From Mycobacterium gordonae (lineage in GTDB: Bacteria; Actinomycetota; Actinomycetes; Mycobacteriales; Mycobacteriaceae): a stretch of 64,000 nucleotides of DNA. Each line of letters begins with the position of its first letter. The stretch's first letter is position 1. This document shows, piece by piece, positions 1 through 11,346 of the stretch. Under the pieces are notes generated by a model, which saw nothing but the letters and a program-made list of their open reading frames with translations, was not told where the DNA came from and did no database searches. Both the position numbers and the translations under genes were made by a program. Where the stretch lies: assembly GCF_002101675.1 (NCBI RefSeq), contig NZ_LQOY01000081.1:62001-126000 (forward strand), in the 5' to 3' direction.

Positions 1-914
1 CGGAGGTCACGTCCCTGCTGCGGTTCGCCGGGGGCTTGCACATCGTGGCCGGGCGCGTGGTCGTCGAGGCCGAGGTCGATCTGGGCAGCATCGCGCGGCG
101 GTTGCGCAAGGACATCTTCGACCTGTACGGCTACAACGCGGTGGTGCATGTGTTGTCGGCCAGCGGAATCCGCAAGAACACTCGGTACGTGTTGCGGGTG
201 GCCAGCGACGGCGAAGCGCTGGCCCGGCAAACCGGTCTGCTCGATATGCGCGGACGTCCGGTACGCGGCCTGCCCGCGCAGGTCGTCGGCGGCAGCATCG
301 CCGACGCCGAAGCCGCCTGGCGGGGAGCTTTTCTGGCGCACGGGTCGTTGACCGAACCCGGCCGGTCCTCGGCGCTGGAGGTGAGCTGCCCCGGCCCGGA
401 GGCGGCGCTGGCGCTCGTCGGTGCGGCGCGACGGCTCGGGGTCAGCGCCAAGGCCCGCGAGGTGCGCGGCGCCGACCGGGTGGTGGTGCGCGACGGCGAG
501 GCGATCGGCGCCCTGCTTACCCGGATGGGCGCCCAGGACACCCGGCTGGTCTGGGAGGAGCGCCGGCTGCGCCGTGAGGTTCGCGCTACGGCCAATCGGC
601 TGGCCAATTTCGACGATGCCAACCTGCGCCGCTCGGCACGGGCCGCCGTGGCCGCCGCCGCCCGGGTGGAACGCGCCTTGGAGATACTCGGCGACACGGT
701 GCCCGACCACTTGGCCACCGCCGGTCAGTTGCGCGTCGAACACCGGCAGGCGTCGCTGGAAGAACTGGGCCGGCTGGCCGACCCGCCGATGACGAAAGAT
801 GCTGTGGCAGGCCGTATTCGGCGGTTATTGTCGATGGCCGACCGCAAGGCGAAAGTGGAAGGGATTCCCGACACCGAGTCCGCGGTTACCCCCGACCTGC
901 TCGAAGACGCCTAG
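1..914 (+). CDS. whiA: WhiA-family DNA-binding regulator (5' truncated by window edge)
   Basis: The frame is open from base 3 and gives the last 303 residues; about 22 N-terminal residues of the usual roughly 325 are missing. The visible start [11 protein letters not shown] matches the N-terminal region of mycobacterial WhiA as I remember it. WhiA joins an N-terminal fold related to LAGLIDADG homing endonucleases (without nuclease activity) to a C-terminal helix-turn-helix; the HTH part is seen here around [25 protein letters not shown] near the end. In actinobacteria it regulates cell division and differentiation genes. The C-terminus [11 protein letters not shown] is intact. A strong hairpin follows the stop. 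Identification is secure; only the start is unseen. Confidence 0.95.
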   Translation, partial: EVTSLLRFAGGLHIVAGRVVVEAEVDLGSIARRLRKDIFDLYGYNAVVHVLSASGIRKNTRYVLRVASDGEALARQTGLLDMRGRPVRGLPAQVVGGSIADAEAAWRGAFLAHGSLTEPGRSSALEVSCPGPEAALALVGAARRLGVSAKAREVRGADRVVVRDGEAIGALLTRMGAQDTRLVWEERRLRREVRATANRLANFDDANLRRSARAAVAAAARVERALEILGDTVPDHLATAGQLRVEHRQASLEELGRLADPPMTKDAVAGRIRRLLSMADRKAKVEGIPDTESAVTPDLLEDA

Positions 915-940
915 TTGGGCCGAGCAGGGCGGCACCTTGC

Positions 941-1000
941 GCGAGCAGACGCAAAGGCCCCTGAAACGGCACGTATTTAGGGGTTTTTGCGTCTGCTCGC
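941..1000. terminator. Long hairpin after whiA, probable (bidirectional) terminator
   Basis: A perfect 15-bp inverted repeat, GCGAGCAGACGCAAA at 941-955 and its complement at 986-1000, continues inward through two G-U pairs and a CCCCT/AGGGG stem, giving about 22 paired positions around a 16-nt loop. A second small hairpin GGGGG-TGG-CCCCC follows at 1005-1017. There is no long U-tract, which is normal for mycobacterial terminators. The GCGAGCAGACGCAAA arm resembles an intergenic motif I recall as frequent in M. tuberculosis. Confidence 0.6.
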
Positions 1001-1029
1001 ACTCGGGGGTGGCCCCCAGCCCGCCCTAA

Positions 1030-2475
<1,446 letters not shown>

Positions 2476-2478
2476 TTT

Positions 2479-3750
2479 CTACCGGTCGTTGGAGTAGTTG
2501 GTCACGTAGACCCAGGACAGAAACCGGGCGACGGCCTCCGCGGCTTTGTTCGCGCGCGGCGAACCGAAGATGTCGAACGCGTGCTGGGCGTTGGGCAACT
2601 CGGCGTATGCCACCGGGGCCTTCGACACCGCACGCAGCTCTCCGACGAACTCCCGCGCCTCGGCCACCGGAATGAGGGAGTCGTCGGTTCCGTGCAGGAC
2701 GAAGAACGGTGGCGCGTCCACATGCACGTACCGCAGCGGCGAGGCCTCTTCGTAGATGTCTCGGTGGGTGTCGAGTTTGTGCTTGACCACTAATCGTTCG
2801 AGCACCTGCACGAACTGCGCGCGTCCCGGGGCCTCGGTCGAATACCAGTCATAGCGACCGTAGAACGGGACGGCCGCCATCACCGACGTGTCGGCGTCTT
2901 CGAAGCCGGGCTGGAACTTGGGGTCGTTGGGGGTCAGTGCCGCCAGGGCTGTCAGGTGACCGCCGGCCGAACCACCGCTGAGCGCAACGAAATTCGGGTC
3001 CCCGCCGTAGGCGGCGATGTTCTCCTTGACCCACGCCAGCGCGCGCTTGACATCGACGATGTGGGCCGGCCAGGTGTGCCACGGCGAGACCCGGTAGTTC
3101 ATCGACACACACACCCAGCCACGCGAAACCAGGTGACTCATCAACGGATACGCCTGCGGACGGCGCCACCCGATCATCCACGCTCCGCCCGGGATCTGAA
3201 GCAGCACAGGCGCTTTGCCATCCATCGGCAGGTCCTTGCGGCGCCAGACATCGGCCAGGTTGGCCCGCCCGTGGGGTCCGTAGGAGACGATGTTCTGCTT
3301 GTCGACGAAGCGGCGCCGCGCCACCGTCGTGCGCAGCGGCAGGTTGCGTCGTCCCCGCCGGGTCGGTTCGGTGGGCAGGGCCTTGAGCTGGTCGGTGTAG
3401 TCGGACCCCAGCTGCTCGGTCAGCCCAGCTTCGAGAATTGGCCCCGGAGTCGTTATCCCGCGGTAGCGGATGACGGCCAGGATCGCCCAGGACGCCGCTG
3501 TGAGCGTCAGCGCCACTTTTCCTTTGGCTCCGGCGAAGTCGCCCCGCCACCCGCGGCGCACGGCGTCCAGCGCGGACACCGACGCGTACAGGCCCGGTAC
3601 CTCGGAGGTGGGCCAGCCGAACCAGAACACCGTCGGTGAGGCATACGGGTTGCGGGTGATCGGGCGTAATCCGTTGGCTGCGTTGACGAGTTCCACCGTT
3701 GCGCGGGTCAGCGGCCGCGGCCGGCGCAGTTGTCGAAGCAACCGGTTCAT
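2479..3750 (-). CDS. lipO: Alpha/beta hydrolase, esterase LipO
   Basis: 423-residue serine esterase/lipase of the hormone-sensitive-lipase-like group. The nucleophile elbow GGSAGGH places Ser261. The acid is in HGTDDSLIP (Asp356 or Asp357) and the base is His390 in NAQHAFD. The oxyanion motif reads PGGAWMIG, replacing the classical HGGG. A hydrophobic stretch around residues 80-95 may associate with membrane. It is the last gene of a leftward three-gene unit; its ATG overlaps the fadD12 stop by four bases (ATGA), so translation is probably coupled. Substrate is unknown; context suggests acyl-lipid turnover. Confidence 0.9.
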   Translation of the reverse strand: MNRLLRQLRRPRPLTRATVELVNAANGLRPITRNPYASPTVFWFGWPTSEVPGLYASVSALDAVRRGWRGDFAGAKGKVALTLTAASWAILAVIRYRGITTPGPILEAGLTEQLGSDYTDQLKALPTEPTRRGRRNLPLRTTVARRRFVDKQNIVSYGPHGRANLADVWRRKDLPMDGKAPVLLQIPGGAWMIGWRRPQAYPLMSHLVSRGWVCVSMNYRVSPWHTWPAHIVDVKRALAWVKENIAAYGGDPNFVALSGGSAGGHLTALAALTPNDPKFQPGFEDADTSVMAAVPFYGRYDWYSTEAPGRAQFVQVLERLVVKHKLDTHRDIYEEASPLRYVHVDAPPFFVLHGTDDSLIPVAEAREFVGELRAVSKAPVAYAELPNAQHAFDIFGSPRANKAAEAVARFLSWVYVTNYSNDR

Positions 3751-5369
3751 GAACCACTCACCCGGGCCTTGAGTTCATTGCGCAGGATCTTGCCGGTGCT
3801 GCCGCGGGGGAGCTCGTCGAGCACGGTGATCTCGCGGGGCACTTTGTAGTTGGCGAGGTTGTCCCGGACGTGCTGCTTGAGCGTCTCGACGGTTGCCGAG
3901 GCGCCCGGTTCGAGTACCACGAACGCCGACAAGCGTTGGCCGTACTGCTCGTCATCCACACCGATCACCGATGCCTCGGCCACCTCGGGGTGTGCCGCCA
4001 GCGTCTTCTCCACTTCGATCGGGTAGATGTTCTCCCCGCCCGAGACGATCATCTCGTCGTCGCGGCCGACCACGAACAGGCGGCCGTTCGCGTCGAGGTA
4101 TCCCACGTCGCCCGACGACATGTAGCCGGCGTGGAAGTCCTTCGTGGTTCCGGACGTGTAGCCGTCGAACTGACTCCCGTTGTGCACGTAGATGGTGCCG
4201 ACTTCACCGGTCGGCACTTCCTTGAAATCCGGATCCAGAATTCGGATCTGGGTGCCTTCGGCCGGCTTGCCCGCGGTATCCGGCGCCGCGCGCAAATCCG
4301 TGGGAGTGGCGGTCGCGATCATGCCCGCCTCGGTGGCGTTGTAGTTGTTGTAGATCACATCACCGAACTGGTCCATGAAGGCGATGACGACATCGGGGCG
4401 CATTCGCGAACCCGACGCAGCGGCAAACCGTAATGACTTGCAGCTGTACCGGTTTCGCACCTCCTCGGGCAACTCCATGATGCGGTCGAACATCACCGGC
4501 ACCACCGCGAGTCCGGTCGCCCGGTGGCGGTCGATCAGCGCCAGCGTCGCTTCGGGATCGAACTTGCGCCGGGTGACCACCGTGCAAGCCAGCGAGGAGG
4601 CCAGCACCAGCTGGGAGAAACCCCACGCGTGAAACATCGGAGCGACGATCACGATCGGCTCTTCGGCCCGCCACGGCGTCCGGTCCAGCACACCCTTGAG
4701 CGTCTTGATCCCCCCGCTGCCGCCGGAATGCTTGGCGCCCTTGGGAGTTCCGGTGGTTCCGGAGGTGAGCAGGATCAGCTTGCCCTTGCCGCCGGTGCGC
4801 CGAGGACGCTGCCCGGCGTGGGCTTGGATGAGCTTCTCGACCGTCAGGTCGTGCGGCTCGTCGGCCCAGGCCACGATCCGCGTCGCGTTCGGCGCATCGG
4901 CGAGCGCCCGGTCTACCGTCGCGGTGAACTCTTCGTCGTACACGATCGCGTCGACACCCTCCCGGCTGACCACCTCAGCCAGCGCCGGACCGGCGAACGA
5001 GGTGTTGAGCAGCAGGACGTCGGCGCCGACCCTGTTCGCCGCCAACAGCGCATCGATGAAACCGCGGTGATTGCGGCACATGATGCCGACGACTTTGGGC
5101 GGTCCGCCCGGTCGGGCCTGTAACGCGGCAGCGAACGCGTCGCCGCGCTCGTCGAGCTGGCGCCATGTCAGGGTGCCGAGTTCGTCGATCAGGCCGGGGC
5201 GATTGGGACAGCGTTGCGCCGCACCGGCGAAGCCGGACGTGAAGCCGACGCCCTCGCGGGCCATCGCGGCGACCACCCGCACATAACGGTCGGGGCGCAT
5301 CGGCGCGATCATGCCCGCGCGGACCAGCGTGGTGACCACACCACGTACCTCTTCGAGACGAGATGCCAT
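3747..5369 (-). CDS. fadD12: Fatty-acid-CoA/AMP ligase FadD12
   Basis: 540-residue ANL-superfamily acyl-activating enzyme: it adenylates a carboxylic acid with ATP and transfers it to CoA. Seen in order: the P-loop-like LLTSGTTGTPKGAKH, the adenine-contact segment NNYNATEAGM, the hinge block SGDVGYLDANGRLFVVGRDD followed by GGENIYPIEVE, and the C-terminal catalytic Lys in PRGSTGKILRNEL. All core motifs look intact. It sits between an acyltransferase gene (3 bp upstream) and lipO (4-bp overlap), which fits a fatty-acid activation and transfer unit. Chain-length preference cannot be read from sequence. Confidence 0.93.
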   Translation of the reverse strand: MASRLEEVRGVVTTLVRAGMIAPMRPDRYVRVVAAMAREGVGFTSGFAGAAQRCPNRPGLIDELGTLTWRQLDERGDAFAAALQARPGGPPKVVGIMCRNHRGFIDALLAANRVGADVLLLNTSFAGPALAEVVSREGVDAIVYDEEFTATVDRALADAPNATRIVAWADEPHDLTVEKLIQAHAGQRPRRTGGKGKLILLTSGTTGTPKGAKHSGGSGGIKTLKGVLDRTPWRAEEPIVIVAPMFHAWGFSQLVLASSLACTVVTRRKFDPEATLALIDRHRATGLAVVPVMFDRIMELPEEVRNRYSCKSLRFAAASGSRMRPDVVIAFMDQFGDVIYNNYNATEAGMIATATPTDLRAAPDTAGKPAEGTQIRILDPDFKEVPTGEVGTIYVHNGSQFDGYTSGTTKDFHAGYMSSGDVGYLDANGRLFVVGRDDEMIVSGGENIYPIEVEKTLAAHPEVAEASVIGVDDEQYGQRLSAFVVLEPGASATVETLKQHVRDNLANYKVPREITVLDELPRGSTGKILRNELKARVSGS

Positions 5370-5372
5370 GGC

Positions 5373-6185
5373 TCAGCCCACAATCGGGAATCGACGCTTG
5401 GCGGCGAGCTCGTCGAGCCCCTGTTGCATGACCGACCGAACATACTCGTCGACTTCGTCGACGTCGGGGTCATCGCCGAATTGCGCTGCGATGTCTATAG
5501 GTTTGAGCACCTGCATCTTGATCTTGGCCGGCAGCGGCACATTAGGCGGGATGGCGGCGCTGAACCCAAACGGGAATCCGAAGGAGAGCGGCAGGATGTC
5601 GCTGCGCAGCAACCGTTTGATGCCCAGATTCCTGGCCAGCCACGTACCGCGAGTGAGGTACAGCTGGGTCTCCTGGCCACCGATGCCCACCATGGGCACG
5701 ATGGGAACTCCCGCCTCGATCGCGGTGCGGACGTATCCTTTGCGGCCGTTGAAGTCGATGACGTTCTCCACCGACGTCGGGCGGTAGGCGTCGTAGTCGC
5801 CACCTGGGAAGACGACGACCACGCCTCCGGAGCGCAGTGCCGCGGCCGCGTTCTCCCGGTTGGCCCGGATGTAGCCGGTCTTGCGGAAGAAGTCAGCCGT
5901 CGGACCCATGAACAGGATGTCGTGGCTCAGCGTCAGCACCGGCCGGTCATAGCCGAATTTGTCGTAAAAATCGGTGCTGAAGATCGGGACGTCCATCGGG
6001 AATTGACCACCGGAGTGGTTGGCGACGACGAGTGCACCACCAGGCGGGAACCCGTCGAGGCCATGGACCTCCGACCGGAAGTAGGTCTTGAGAATCGGCC
6101 GCATGACGCTGATCATGCGCCGGGTCATTCCCGGATCGAACTTCGCGATATCGCCGCGGTTCGGGTCGTCGTTGTCGTTGCTCAC
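5373..6185 (-). CDS. Phospholipid/glycerol acyltransferase family protein, Rv1428c-like
   Basis: 270 residues of the PlsC-like (LPLAT) family. The catalytic block reads NHSGGQFPMD, the spaced His-Asp variant of HX4D seen in this subfamily, and the substrate-binding block is FPGGDYDAYR. I start at GTG 6185 (VSNDNDDPNRGDIAKFDPG). The frame stays open upstream for 73 codons, but that extension is Arg/Ser rich and unlike the family. First gene of the leftward operon with fadD12 and lipO, divergent from the PucR-type regulator gene, which is therefore a candidate controller. Acyl donor and acceptor are not known. Confidence 0.85.
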   Translation of the reverse strand: MSNDNDDPNRGDIAKFDPGMTRRMISVMRPILKTYFRSEVHGLDGFPPGGALVVANHSGGQFPMDVPIFSTDFYDKFGYDRPVLTLSHDILFMGPTADFFRKTGYIRANRENAAAALRSGGVVVVFPGGDYDAYRPTSVENVIDFNGRKGYVRTAIEAGVPIVPMVGIGGQETQLYLTRGTWLARNLGIKRLLRSDILPLSFGFPFGFSAAIPPNVPLPAKIKMQVLKPIDIAAQFGDDPDVDEVDEYVRSVMQQGLDELAAKRRFPIVG

Positions 6186-6337
6186 TGAGGCTCCCTTGCC
6201 GTCGAGTCCCTCAGATCGTAGCGACCACCCGCGCGGTTGTGTGCCGGCATGGTTGGTGAAACCGTCCCGTCCAAGCCGCCGAAGGTGCACAGTGTGCTTG
6301 GTTCCAGGTTCGCGCTGCTGGAGAAGGGACACCCGAG

Positions 6338-7600
6338 GTGACCGAAGCGGGAAATGCGGTGGGTTCCGGATGCGTTGCGTTGATCGCCCGCCAGATGGAC
6401 GCAATCCGCGACGCGTTCACCGCCGAGTTGTTCGAGATGATGAAGGGCGAGATTCAGGGGCTCAAGCACGATCCTCGAATGATGGAGCTGTGGCGCGCGA
6501 GCCTCACCGAGAACTTCGTCGCGGCGGTGCACTACCTGGAACGGGACACGCCGACGGCGCTGCTCGAGGCGCCCGGCGCCGCGCTCGCGTATGCACGGGC
6601 GTCCGCGCAGCGCGACATCCCGCTGGCCCCACTGGTTCGGGCGCATCGCCTGGGGCACGCGCGATTCCTGGAAGTGGCGATGAAGTATGTGTCGCTCCTG
6701 GAGCCCAGACAGCAGGTGCCCACGCTCGTCGACCTGGTGAACCGTTCGGCCCGTGTCGTCGATCTGGTGGCCGACCAGATGATCCTGGCGTACGAGGAGG
6801 AGCACGACCGGTGGCTGAGCCGGCGTGGCGGCATGCAGCAGCACTGGGTCACCGAGGTGCTGGCGGGGACCCCCGTGGACGTGCAGCGCGCCGAGAAGGT
6901 GCTGCGCTACGGGCTTGACGGCCGGCACCTCGCGGCTGTGGTGTGGGTGGATGCCGCGGTTCCGCTTGACCAGGTGGTCGCGAGATTCGACGAGGTGCGC
7001 TGCCTGATGGCGGCCGAATTGGACGCGGCCGGCCGATCGCTGCTGGTGCCGACCGACGAACGCGAAGCGCGGCTGTGGTTCTCGGTCGGCGGTGCCGCCG
7101 ACCTGTGCAGCATCCGAGGCGCATTCGAGTCCGCGAGCACCGGGGCGCGGGTGGCGTGCGGCCGGTTCGGCACTGGGCTGAGCGGTTTCCGGGCCTCGAT
7201 GAAGCAGGCCGAGCTGGTCAAGGCGGTGGTCCTGGCCGGCGGAGACCGCCACCGCGTGCCGGTCGTCTGCTACGACGACGTGGCTCCGGTCGCACTGATG
7301 GCCGGTGACGTCGACGAGTTGCGCCGCTTCGTCGGCGACGTGCTGGGCGATCTCGCCGGCGCCGGCGAACGCAACGAATGGCTGCGCGAGACTTTGCGCG
7401 AATTCCTGGTCCGCAACCGCAGCTACGTCGCCACGGCAGAGGCAATGATTCTGCACCGCAACACAATTCAGTACCGGGTCGGGCAGGCAATGGAATTGTG
7501 CGGCCAGGACTTCGACGATCCCGACGCGGTGTTCAAGGTGCAGACCGCGCTCGAAGCTTGCCGGTGGATGGCGCCGGCCGTGCTGCGCGCACAAAAGTAG
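6338..7600 (+). CDS. PucR/CdaR-type transcriptional regulator, Rv1429-like
   Basis: 420 residues, GTG start with a GAGAAGGG ribosome-binding site upstream. The last 60-70 residues form the PucR-type helix-turn-helix: LREFLVRNRSYVATAEAM then LHRNTIQYRVGQAMEL, the usual pattern for this family. The N-terminal and middle regions (about residues 25-330) are a helical sensor plus a diverged GGDEF-like fold, typical of mycobacterial PucR paralogues. It is divergent from the acyltransferase-fadD12-lipO operon with about 150 bp between the starts, suggesting local control of lipid genes. The ligand is unknown. Confidence 0.85.
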   Translation: MTEAGNAVGSGCVALIARQMDAIRDAFTAELFEMMKGEIQGLKHDPRMMELWRASLTENFVAAVHYLERDTPTALLEAPGAALAYARASAQRDIPLAPLVRAHRLGHARFLEVAMKYVSLLEPRQQVPTLVDLVNRSARVVDLVADQMILAYEEEHDRWLSRRGGMQQHWVTEVLAGTPVDVQRAEKVLRYGLDGRHLAAVVWVDAAVPLDQVVARFDEVRCLMAAELDAAGRSLLVPTDEREARLWFSVGGAADLCSIRGAFESASTGARVACGRFGTGLSGFRASMKQAELVKAVVLAGGDRHRVPVVCYDDVAPVALMAGDVDELRRFVGDVLGDLAGAGERNEWLRETLREFLVRNRSYVATAEAMILHRNTIQYRVGQAMELCGQDFDDPDAVFKVQTALEACRWMAPAVLRAQK

Positions 7601-7689
7601 TCGACAGGTTCGGTTTTGGCGCATAAACCGGCTGCGGCCCTCGCGAGTTAGCGTTTGACCACGTCAAGCGCCAACCGAAAGAGGCAGAC

Positions 7690-8019
7690 ATGGACCGGCC
7701 CGCCGCCACCAGCAGCCAGGCCGATTGTGCGCTGCGACTGATCACGCAGATCTGCAAGCGAACCAACTTGCAGATGGACGTCTATCAGCGGGCGATCGCC
7801 GTCGCCGAAGAGCAGGGCCGTCCCGATCAGGCGCGTGATCTTCGGCGGTTTCTGGGGATGCAGTGTCAGGACCGAAAGCTCCTGCGCGAACTGCTCGACC
7901 GCAACCAGTCGGCGGGGGACCCAGCGGGCAAGCCATCCGGGTGTGATGAGGGGTCACGCGGATGGCGTTGCCGCTGGCGGAGTTCCCGGCGGACCCGGCC
8001 GTCCTCGACCAGACGATAG
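7690..8019 (+). CDS. Small hypothetical protein, possibly with a frameshifted C-terminus
   Basis: 109 codons preceded by GAAAGAGG, a plausible ribosome-binding site. The first 85 residues (MDRPAATSSQADCALRLITQ onward) look like a normal soluble helical protein. The last 25 residues are nearly all Arg, Ser and Trp, as expected for out-of-frame high-GC DNA. A TGATGA lies in another frame just before that switch, so the original protein may have ended near residue 87. In M. tuberculosis this spot carries PE16 (Rv1430), which is not here. I recognise no family and claim no function. Confidence 0.45.
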   Translation: MDRPAATSSQADCALRLITQICKRTNLQMDVYQRAIAVAEEQGRPDQARDLRRFLGMQCQDRKLLRELLDRNQSAGDPAGKPSGCDEGSRGWRCRWRSSRRTRPSSTRR

Positions 8020-8137
8020 GCGAAAAACGATGGACCGCAACAATTTCCGAAAATGCCTACGGTAGGTCTACAAGTCGGTCGGGTGGTGCCGATACATTGG
8101 ACTGGCCAGACAGATTCCTCCTGGAACGAGGCCAGCC

Positions 8138-9895
8138 ATGGGATTCATCTCACCGGACCTGCCCGATGTCGATCATGACACCTGGCTAGAGCTGCCACGG
8201 GCGACGCGGCTACAGGTCGTCACCCGGCACTGGGCGGAAAACGGGTTCGGCACGCCGTACGCGGTGTACTTGCTGTACCTACTCAAGATCGGCCTTTACG
8301 TCGCGGCTCCGGCGGCGATCATCTCGCTGACTCGCGGTCTGGGCGGACTCGGCCACATCGCCGACTGGTGGACGCAACCGATCGTGTACCAGAAGGTCAT
8401 CATCTTCACCCTGCTCTTCGAGGTACTCGGCCTGGGTTGCGGGTCCGGGCCGCTCACGGGGCGCTTCATGCCCCCGATCGGCGGTGTTCTGTACTGGTTG
8501 CGGCCCAACACAATTCGTTTGCCAGCCTGGCCCGATAAGGTCCCCTTCACGCGCGGCGATTCGCGCAGCATCATCGATGTCGCGCTCTACGCGATCGTGC
8601 TGGGCAGCGCGGTGTGGGCGTTGTTGTCACCAGGGCATGGCGGACCGGTGACCGGCGCCGGCGACGTCGGCCTGATCGACCCGGTTCTGGTGATTCCGAC
8701 GATCGTCGCGCTGGCGTTGCTGGGTCTGCGCGACAAGACCGTCTTCCTGGCCGCGCGCGGGGAACACTACTGGCTGAAGCTGTTCGTTTTCTTCTTCCCG
8801 TTCACCGACCAGATCGCGGCCTTCAAGATCATCATGCTCTTCCTGTGGTGGGGCGCCGCGACTTCCAAGCTCAACCATCACTTCCCCTACGTGGTGGCGG
8901 TGATGACGAGCAACAATGCGCTACTGCGCAGCAGGCTGTTCCGCCCGCTCAAGCACCTGCTCTATCGCGACCACGTCAACGATTTGCGCCCGACCTGGTT
9001 ACCGAAGTTGATGGCCCACGTCGGCGGCACCACAGCGGAATTCATCGTTCCCACGGTGCTGGTCTTCTTCGCCGGGGATCACCCGTGGCGGTGGTTCCTG
9101 ATCGGGTTCATGGTCATCTTCCACCTCAACATCCTGTCCAACCTCCCGATGGGGGTTCCGTTGGAGTGGAACGTGTTCTTCATCTTCTCGCTGTTCTATC
9201 TGTTCGGACACTACGGCGCGATCCGTGCCACCGATCTCAGATCCCCGCTGCTGCTGGCCCTCATCGCGATCGCCGTGGCCATCGTCATCGCGGGAAACAT
9301 GTTCCCCGAGAAGATTTCATTCTTGCCGGCGATGCGCTACTACGCCGGCAACTGGGCCACCAGCACCTGGTGTTTCCGCGCTGGCGCCGAGGACAAGATC
9401 GAAGCCAACGTGGTGAAAAGCTCTGCGCTGGTTGTCAATCAGCTCACCAAGCTATACGGCGCGGCGACCGCCGAGGTGATGTCGGACAAGGTCGGCGCCT
9501 TCCGCGCCATGCACACCCATGGGCGCGCGCTTAACGGCCTACTGCCCCGGGCGATCGAGAACGAAGCCGACTACCGCGTGCGAGACGGCGAGATCGTGGC
9601 CGGACCACTGGTCGGGTGGAACTTCGGAGAAGGCCACCTGCACAACGAGCAACTGTTGGAGGCGCTCCAGCGGCGGTGCAACTTCGAAGACGGGGACGTC
9701 CGCGTCATCGTGCTGGAGGGTCAGCCGATCCACCTTCAGAAGCAGTGGTACCGAATCGTCGACGCCAAGACCGGGTTGATCGAATCCGGCTACGTCGACG
9801 TCAGCGAGATGCTGAGTCGCCAACCCTGGCCCGAGCCGGGCGACGAATTTCCGGTGCACGTCACGACGCAGCCCGTCGTCCACGGCACCTCATGA
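8138..9895 (+). CDS. DUF3556 integral membrane protein, Rv1431-like
   Basis: 585 residues with about ten strongly hydrophobic segments between residues 45 and 400, for example YLLYLLKIGLYVAAPAAIIS, LVIPTIVALALLGL, IIMLFLWWGAATS and LLALIAIAVAIVIAGNMF. A soluble C-terminal domain of about 170 residues follows. The pattern and length match the DUF3556 family. ATG is preceded by GAGG. Its stop overlaps the next start by four bases, coupling it to a FAD oxidoreductase gene; this suggests the two act together on a membrane or lipid substrate. No biochemical function is established to my knowledge. Confidence 0.8.
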   Translation: MGFISPDLPDVDHDTWLELPRATRLQVVTRHWAENGFGTPYAVYLLYLLKIGLYVAAPAAIISLTRGLGGLGHIADWWTQPIVYQKVIIFTLLFEVLGLGCGSGPLTGRFMPPIGGVLYWLRPNTIRLPAWPDKVPFTRGDSRSIIDVALYAIVLGSAVWALLSPGHGGPVTGAGDVGLIDPVLVIPTIVALALLGLRDKTVFLAARGEHYWLKLFVFFFPFTDQIAAFKIIMLFLWWGAATSKLNHHFPYVVAVMTSNNALLRSRLFRPLKHLLYRDHVNDLRPTWLPKLMAHVGGTTAEFIVPTVLVFFAGDHPWRWFLIGFMVIFHLNILSNLPMGVPLEWNVFFIFSLFYLFGHYGAIRATDLRSPLLLALIAIAVAIVIAGNMFPEKISFLPAMRYYAGNWATSTWCFRAGAEDKIEANVVKSSALVVNQLTKLYGAATAEVMSDKVGAFRAMHTHGRALNGLLPRAIENEADYRVRDGEIVAGPLVGWNFGEGHLHNEQLLEALQRRCNFEDGDVRVIVLEGQPIHLQKQWYRIVDAKTGLIESGYVDVSEMLSRQPWPEPGDEFPVHVTTQPVVHGTS

Positions 9896-11325
9896 CCGGG
9901 GCTTCGAAGAATAAAGCCGTCATCGTCGGCGCCGGGCCCAACGGTCTGGCCGCGGCGATCCACCTGGCCCGGCAGGGCATCGACGTGCATGTGTTGGAAG
10001 CCCAGGACACCATCGGCGGGGGAGTGCGCTCGGGCGAACTGACGGTGCCCGGCGTCATTCACGACCACTGCTCGGCTTTCCATCCCCTGGGTGTCGGATC
10101 GCCGTTCTGGAAGGAGATCCAGCTCGAGAGTTACGGGCTGGCCTGGAAATGGCCGGAGGCCGACTGCGCTCACCCGCTCGATGACGGATCTGCCGGAATG
10201 CTGTACCAGTCCGTGGCCAAGACGGCCAACGGACTGGGCGCCGACCGGCGGCGCTGGCGTGCGGCCGTCGGCGGACTTGCCAAAGGCTTCGACGACCTGG
10301 CCGATGACCTGCTGCGCCCCGTCATCAACATTCCGCGGCATCCGGTTCGCCTCGCGCTGTTCGGACCACGCGCGGTGTTGCCGGCCACCGCTGTGGCCGG
10401 CTACTTCCGCACCGAGAAGGCACGCGCTCTCTACGGTGGTGCGGCCGCACACGCGTTCACCCGGCTCGACCGTCCGCTGACCGCCTCACTGGGATTGATG
10501 ATCCTGGCCAGCGGACACCGCTACGGCTGGCCGGTCGCCGAAGGCGGATCGGGGGCGATCACCAGGGCCCTGGGCGCGGCCCTGGAGGCCGAAGGGGGAC
10601 GGGTCACCACCGGAGTGAAGGTCACCAGTCGTCGCGACATTCCGAACGCCGACATCGTCATGCTCGACCTGAGCCCTGCCCAGGTTCTGGCGATCTACGG
10701 CGACGCCATGCCCACCCGCATCAAACGGTCCTACCGCCGCTATCGCGAGGGGTCCTCGGCGTTCAAAGTCGACTTCGCCATCGAAGGCGACATCCCGTGG
10801 ACGAATCCGGACTGCGCCCGAGCGGGCACCGTGCATCTCGGCGGCAGCTTCGAGGAGATCGCCGACACCGAACGCCGTCGCGCGCAAGGCACCATGGTGG
10901 AGCGCCCGTTCGTGCTGCTGGGGCAGCAGTACCTTGCCGACCGGTCCCGTTCTGCGGGCAACATCAACCCGATCTACGCCTACGCGCACGTGCCGTTCGG
11001 CTATACCGGTGACGCGACCGCGGCGATTGTCGGCCAGATCGAGCGGTTCGCCCCCGGGTTCCGCGACCGCATCGTCGCCACCGTGAGTACCAGCACCGCC
11101 GAACTCGAGGCGCGCAACGCCACGTACATCGGCGGCGACATCATCGGCGGCGCCAACGACAAGCTGCAGATCCTGTTTCGGCCGCGCATCGCGGTCGATC
11201 CCTATCGGATCGGCGTGCCGGGGGTTTTCCTGTGCTCACAGTCCGCACCGCCGGGAGCCGGAATTCACGGACTGTGCGGTTACCACGCCGCCGAATCAGC
11301 GTTGCGGTGGTTGCGCACGGCTTGA
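9892..11325 (+). CDS. Phytoene-dehydrogenase-like FAD/NAD(P) oxidoreductase, Rv1432-like
   Basis: 477 residues of the CrtI/amine-oxidase superfamily. The N-terminal dinucleotide-binding motif is [20 protein letters not shown], followed by the acidic end of the second strand in [12 protein letters not shown]. The C-terminal block [20 protein letters not shown] matches the family's FAD-contacting end. The start ATG overlaps the upstream stop (ATGA); the frame continues further upstream, but only through the coding sequence of the membrane gene. Probably a dehydrogenase or isomerase acting on a polyisoprenoid or other hydrophobic substrate; no carotenoid genes are nearby, so a pigment role is not supported. 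Confidence 0.85.
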   Translation: MTGASKNKAVIVGAGPNGLAAAIHLARQGIDVHVLEAQDTIGGGVRSGELTVPGVIHDHCSAFHPLGVGSPFWKEIQLESYGLAWKWPEADCAHPLDDGSAGMLYQSVAKTANGLGADRRRWRAAVGGLAKGFDDLADDLLRPVINIPRHPVRLALFGPRAVLPATAVAGYFRTEKARALYGGAAAHAFTRLDRPLTASLGLMILASGHRYGWPVAEGGSGAITRALGAALEAEGGRVTTGVKVTSRRDIPNADIVMLDLSPAQVLAIYGDAMPTRIKRSYRRYREGSSAFKVDFAIEGDIPWTNPDCARAGTVHLGGSFEEIADTERRRAQGTMVERPFVLLGQQYLADRSRSAGNINPIYAYAHVPFGYTGDATAAIVGQIERFAPGFRDRIVATVSTSTAELEARNATYIGGDIIGGANDKLQILFRPRIAVDPYRIGVPGVFLCSQSAPPGAGIHGLCGYHAAESALRWLRTA

Positions 11326-11346
11326 CCTGACCGTCCTCTTCAGACG

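Noticed and set aside
5214..6188. 324-codon plus-strand frame opposite fadD12 and the acyltransferase
   Set aside because: Shadow frame; both minus-strand genes have catalytic motifs and tight operon spacing.
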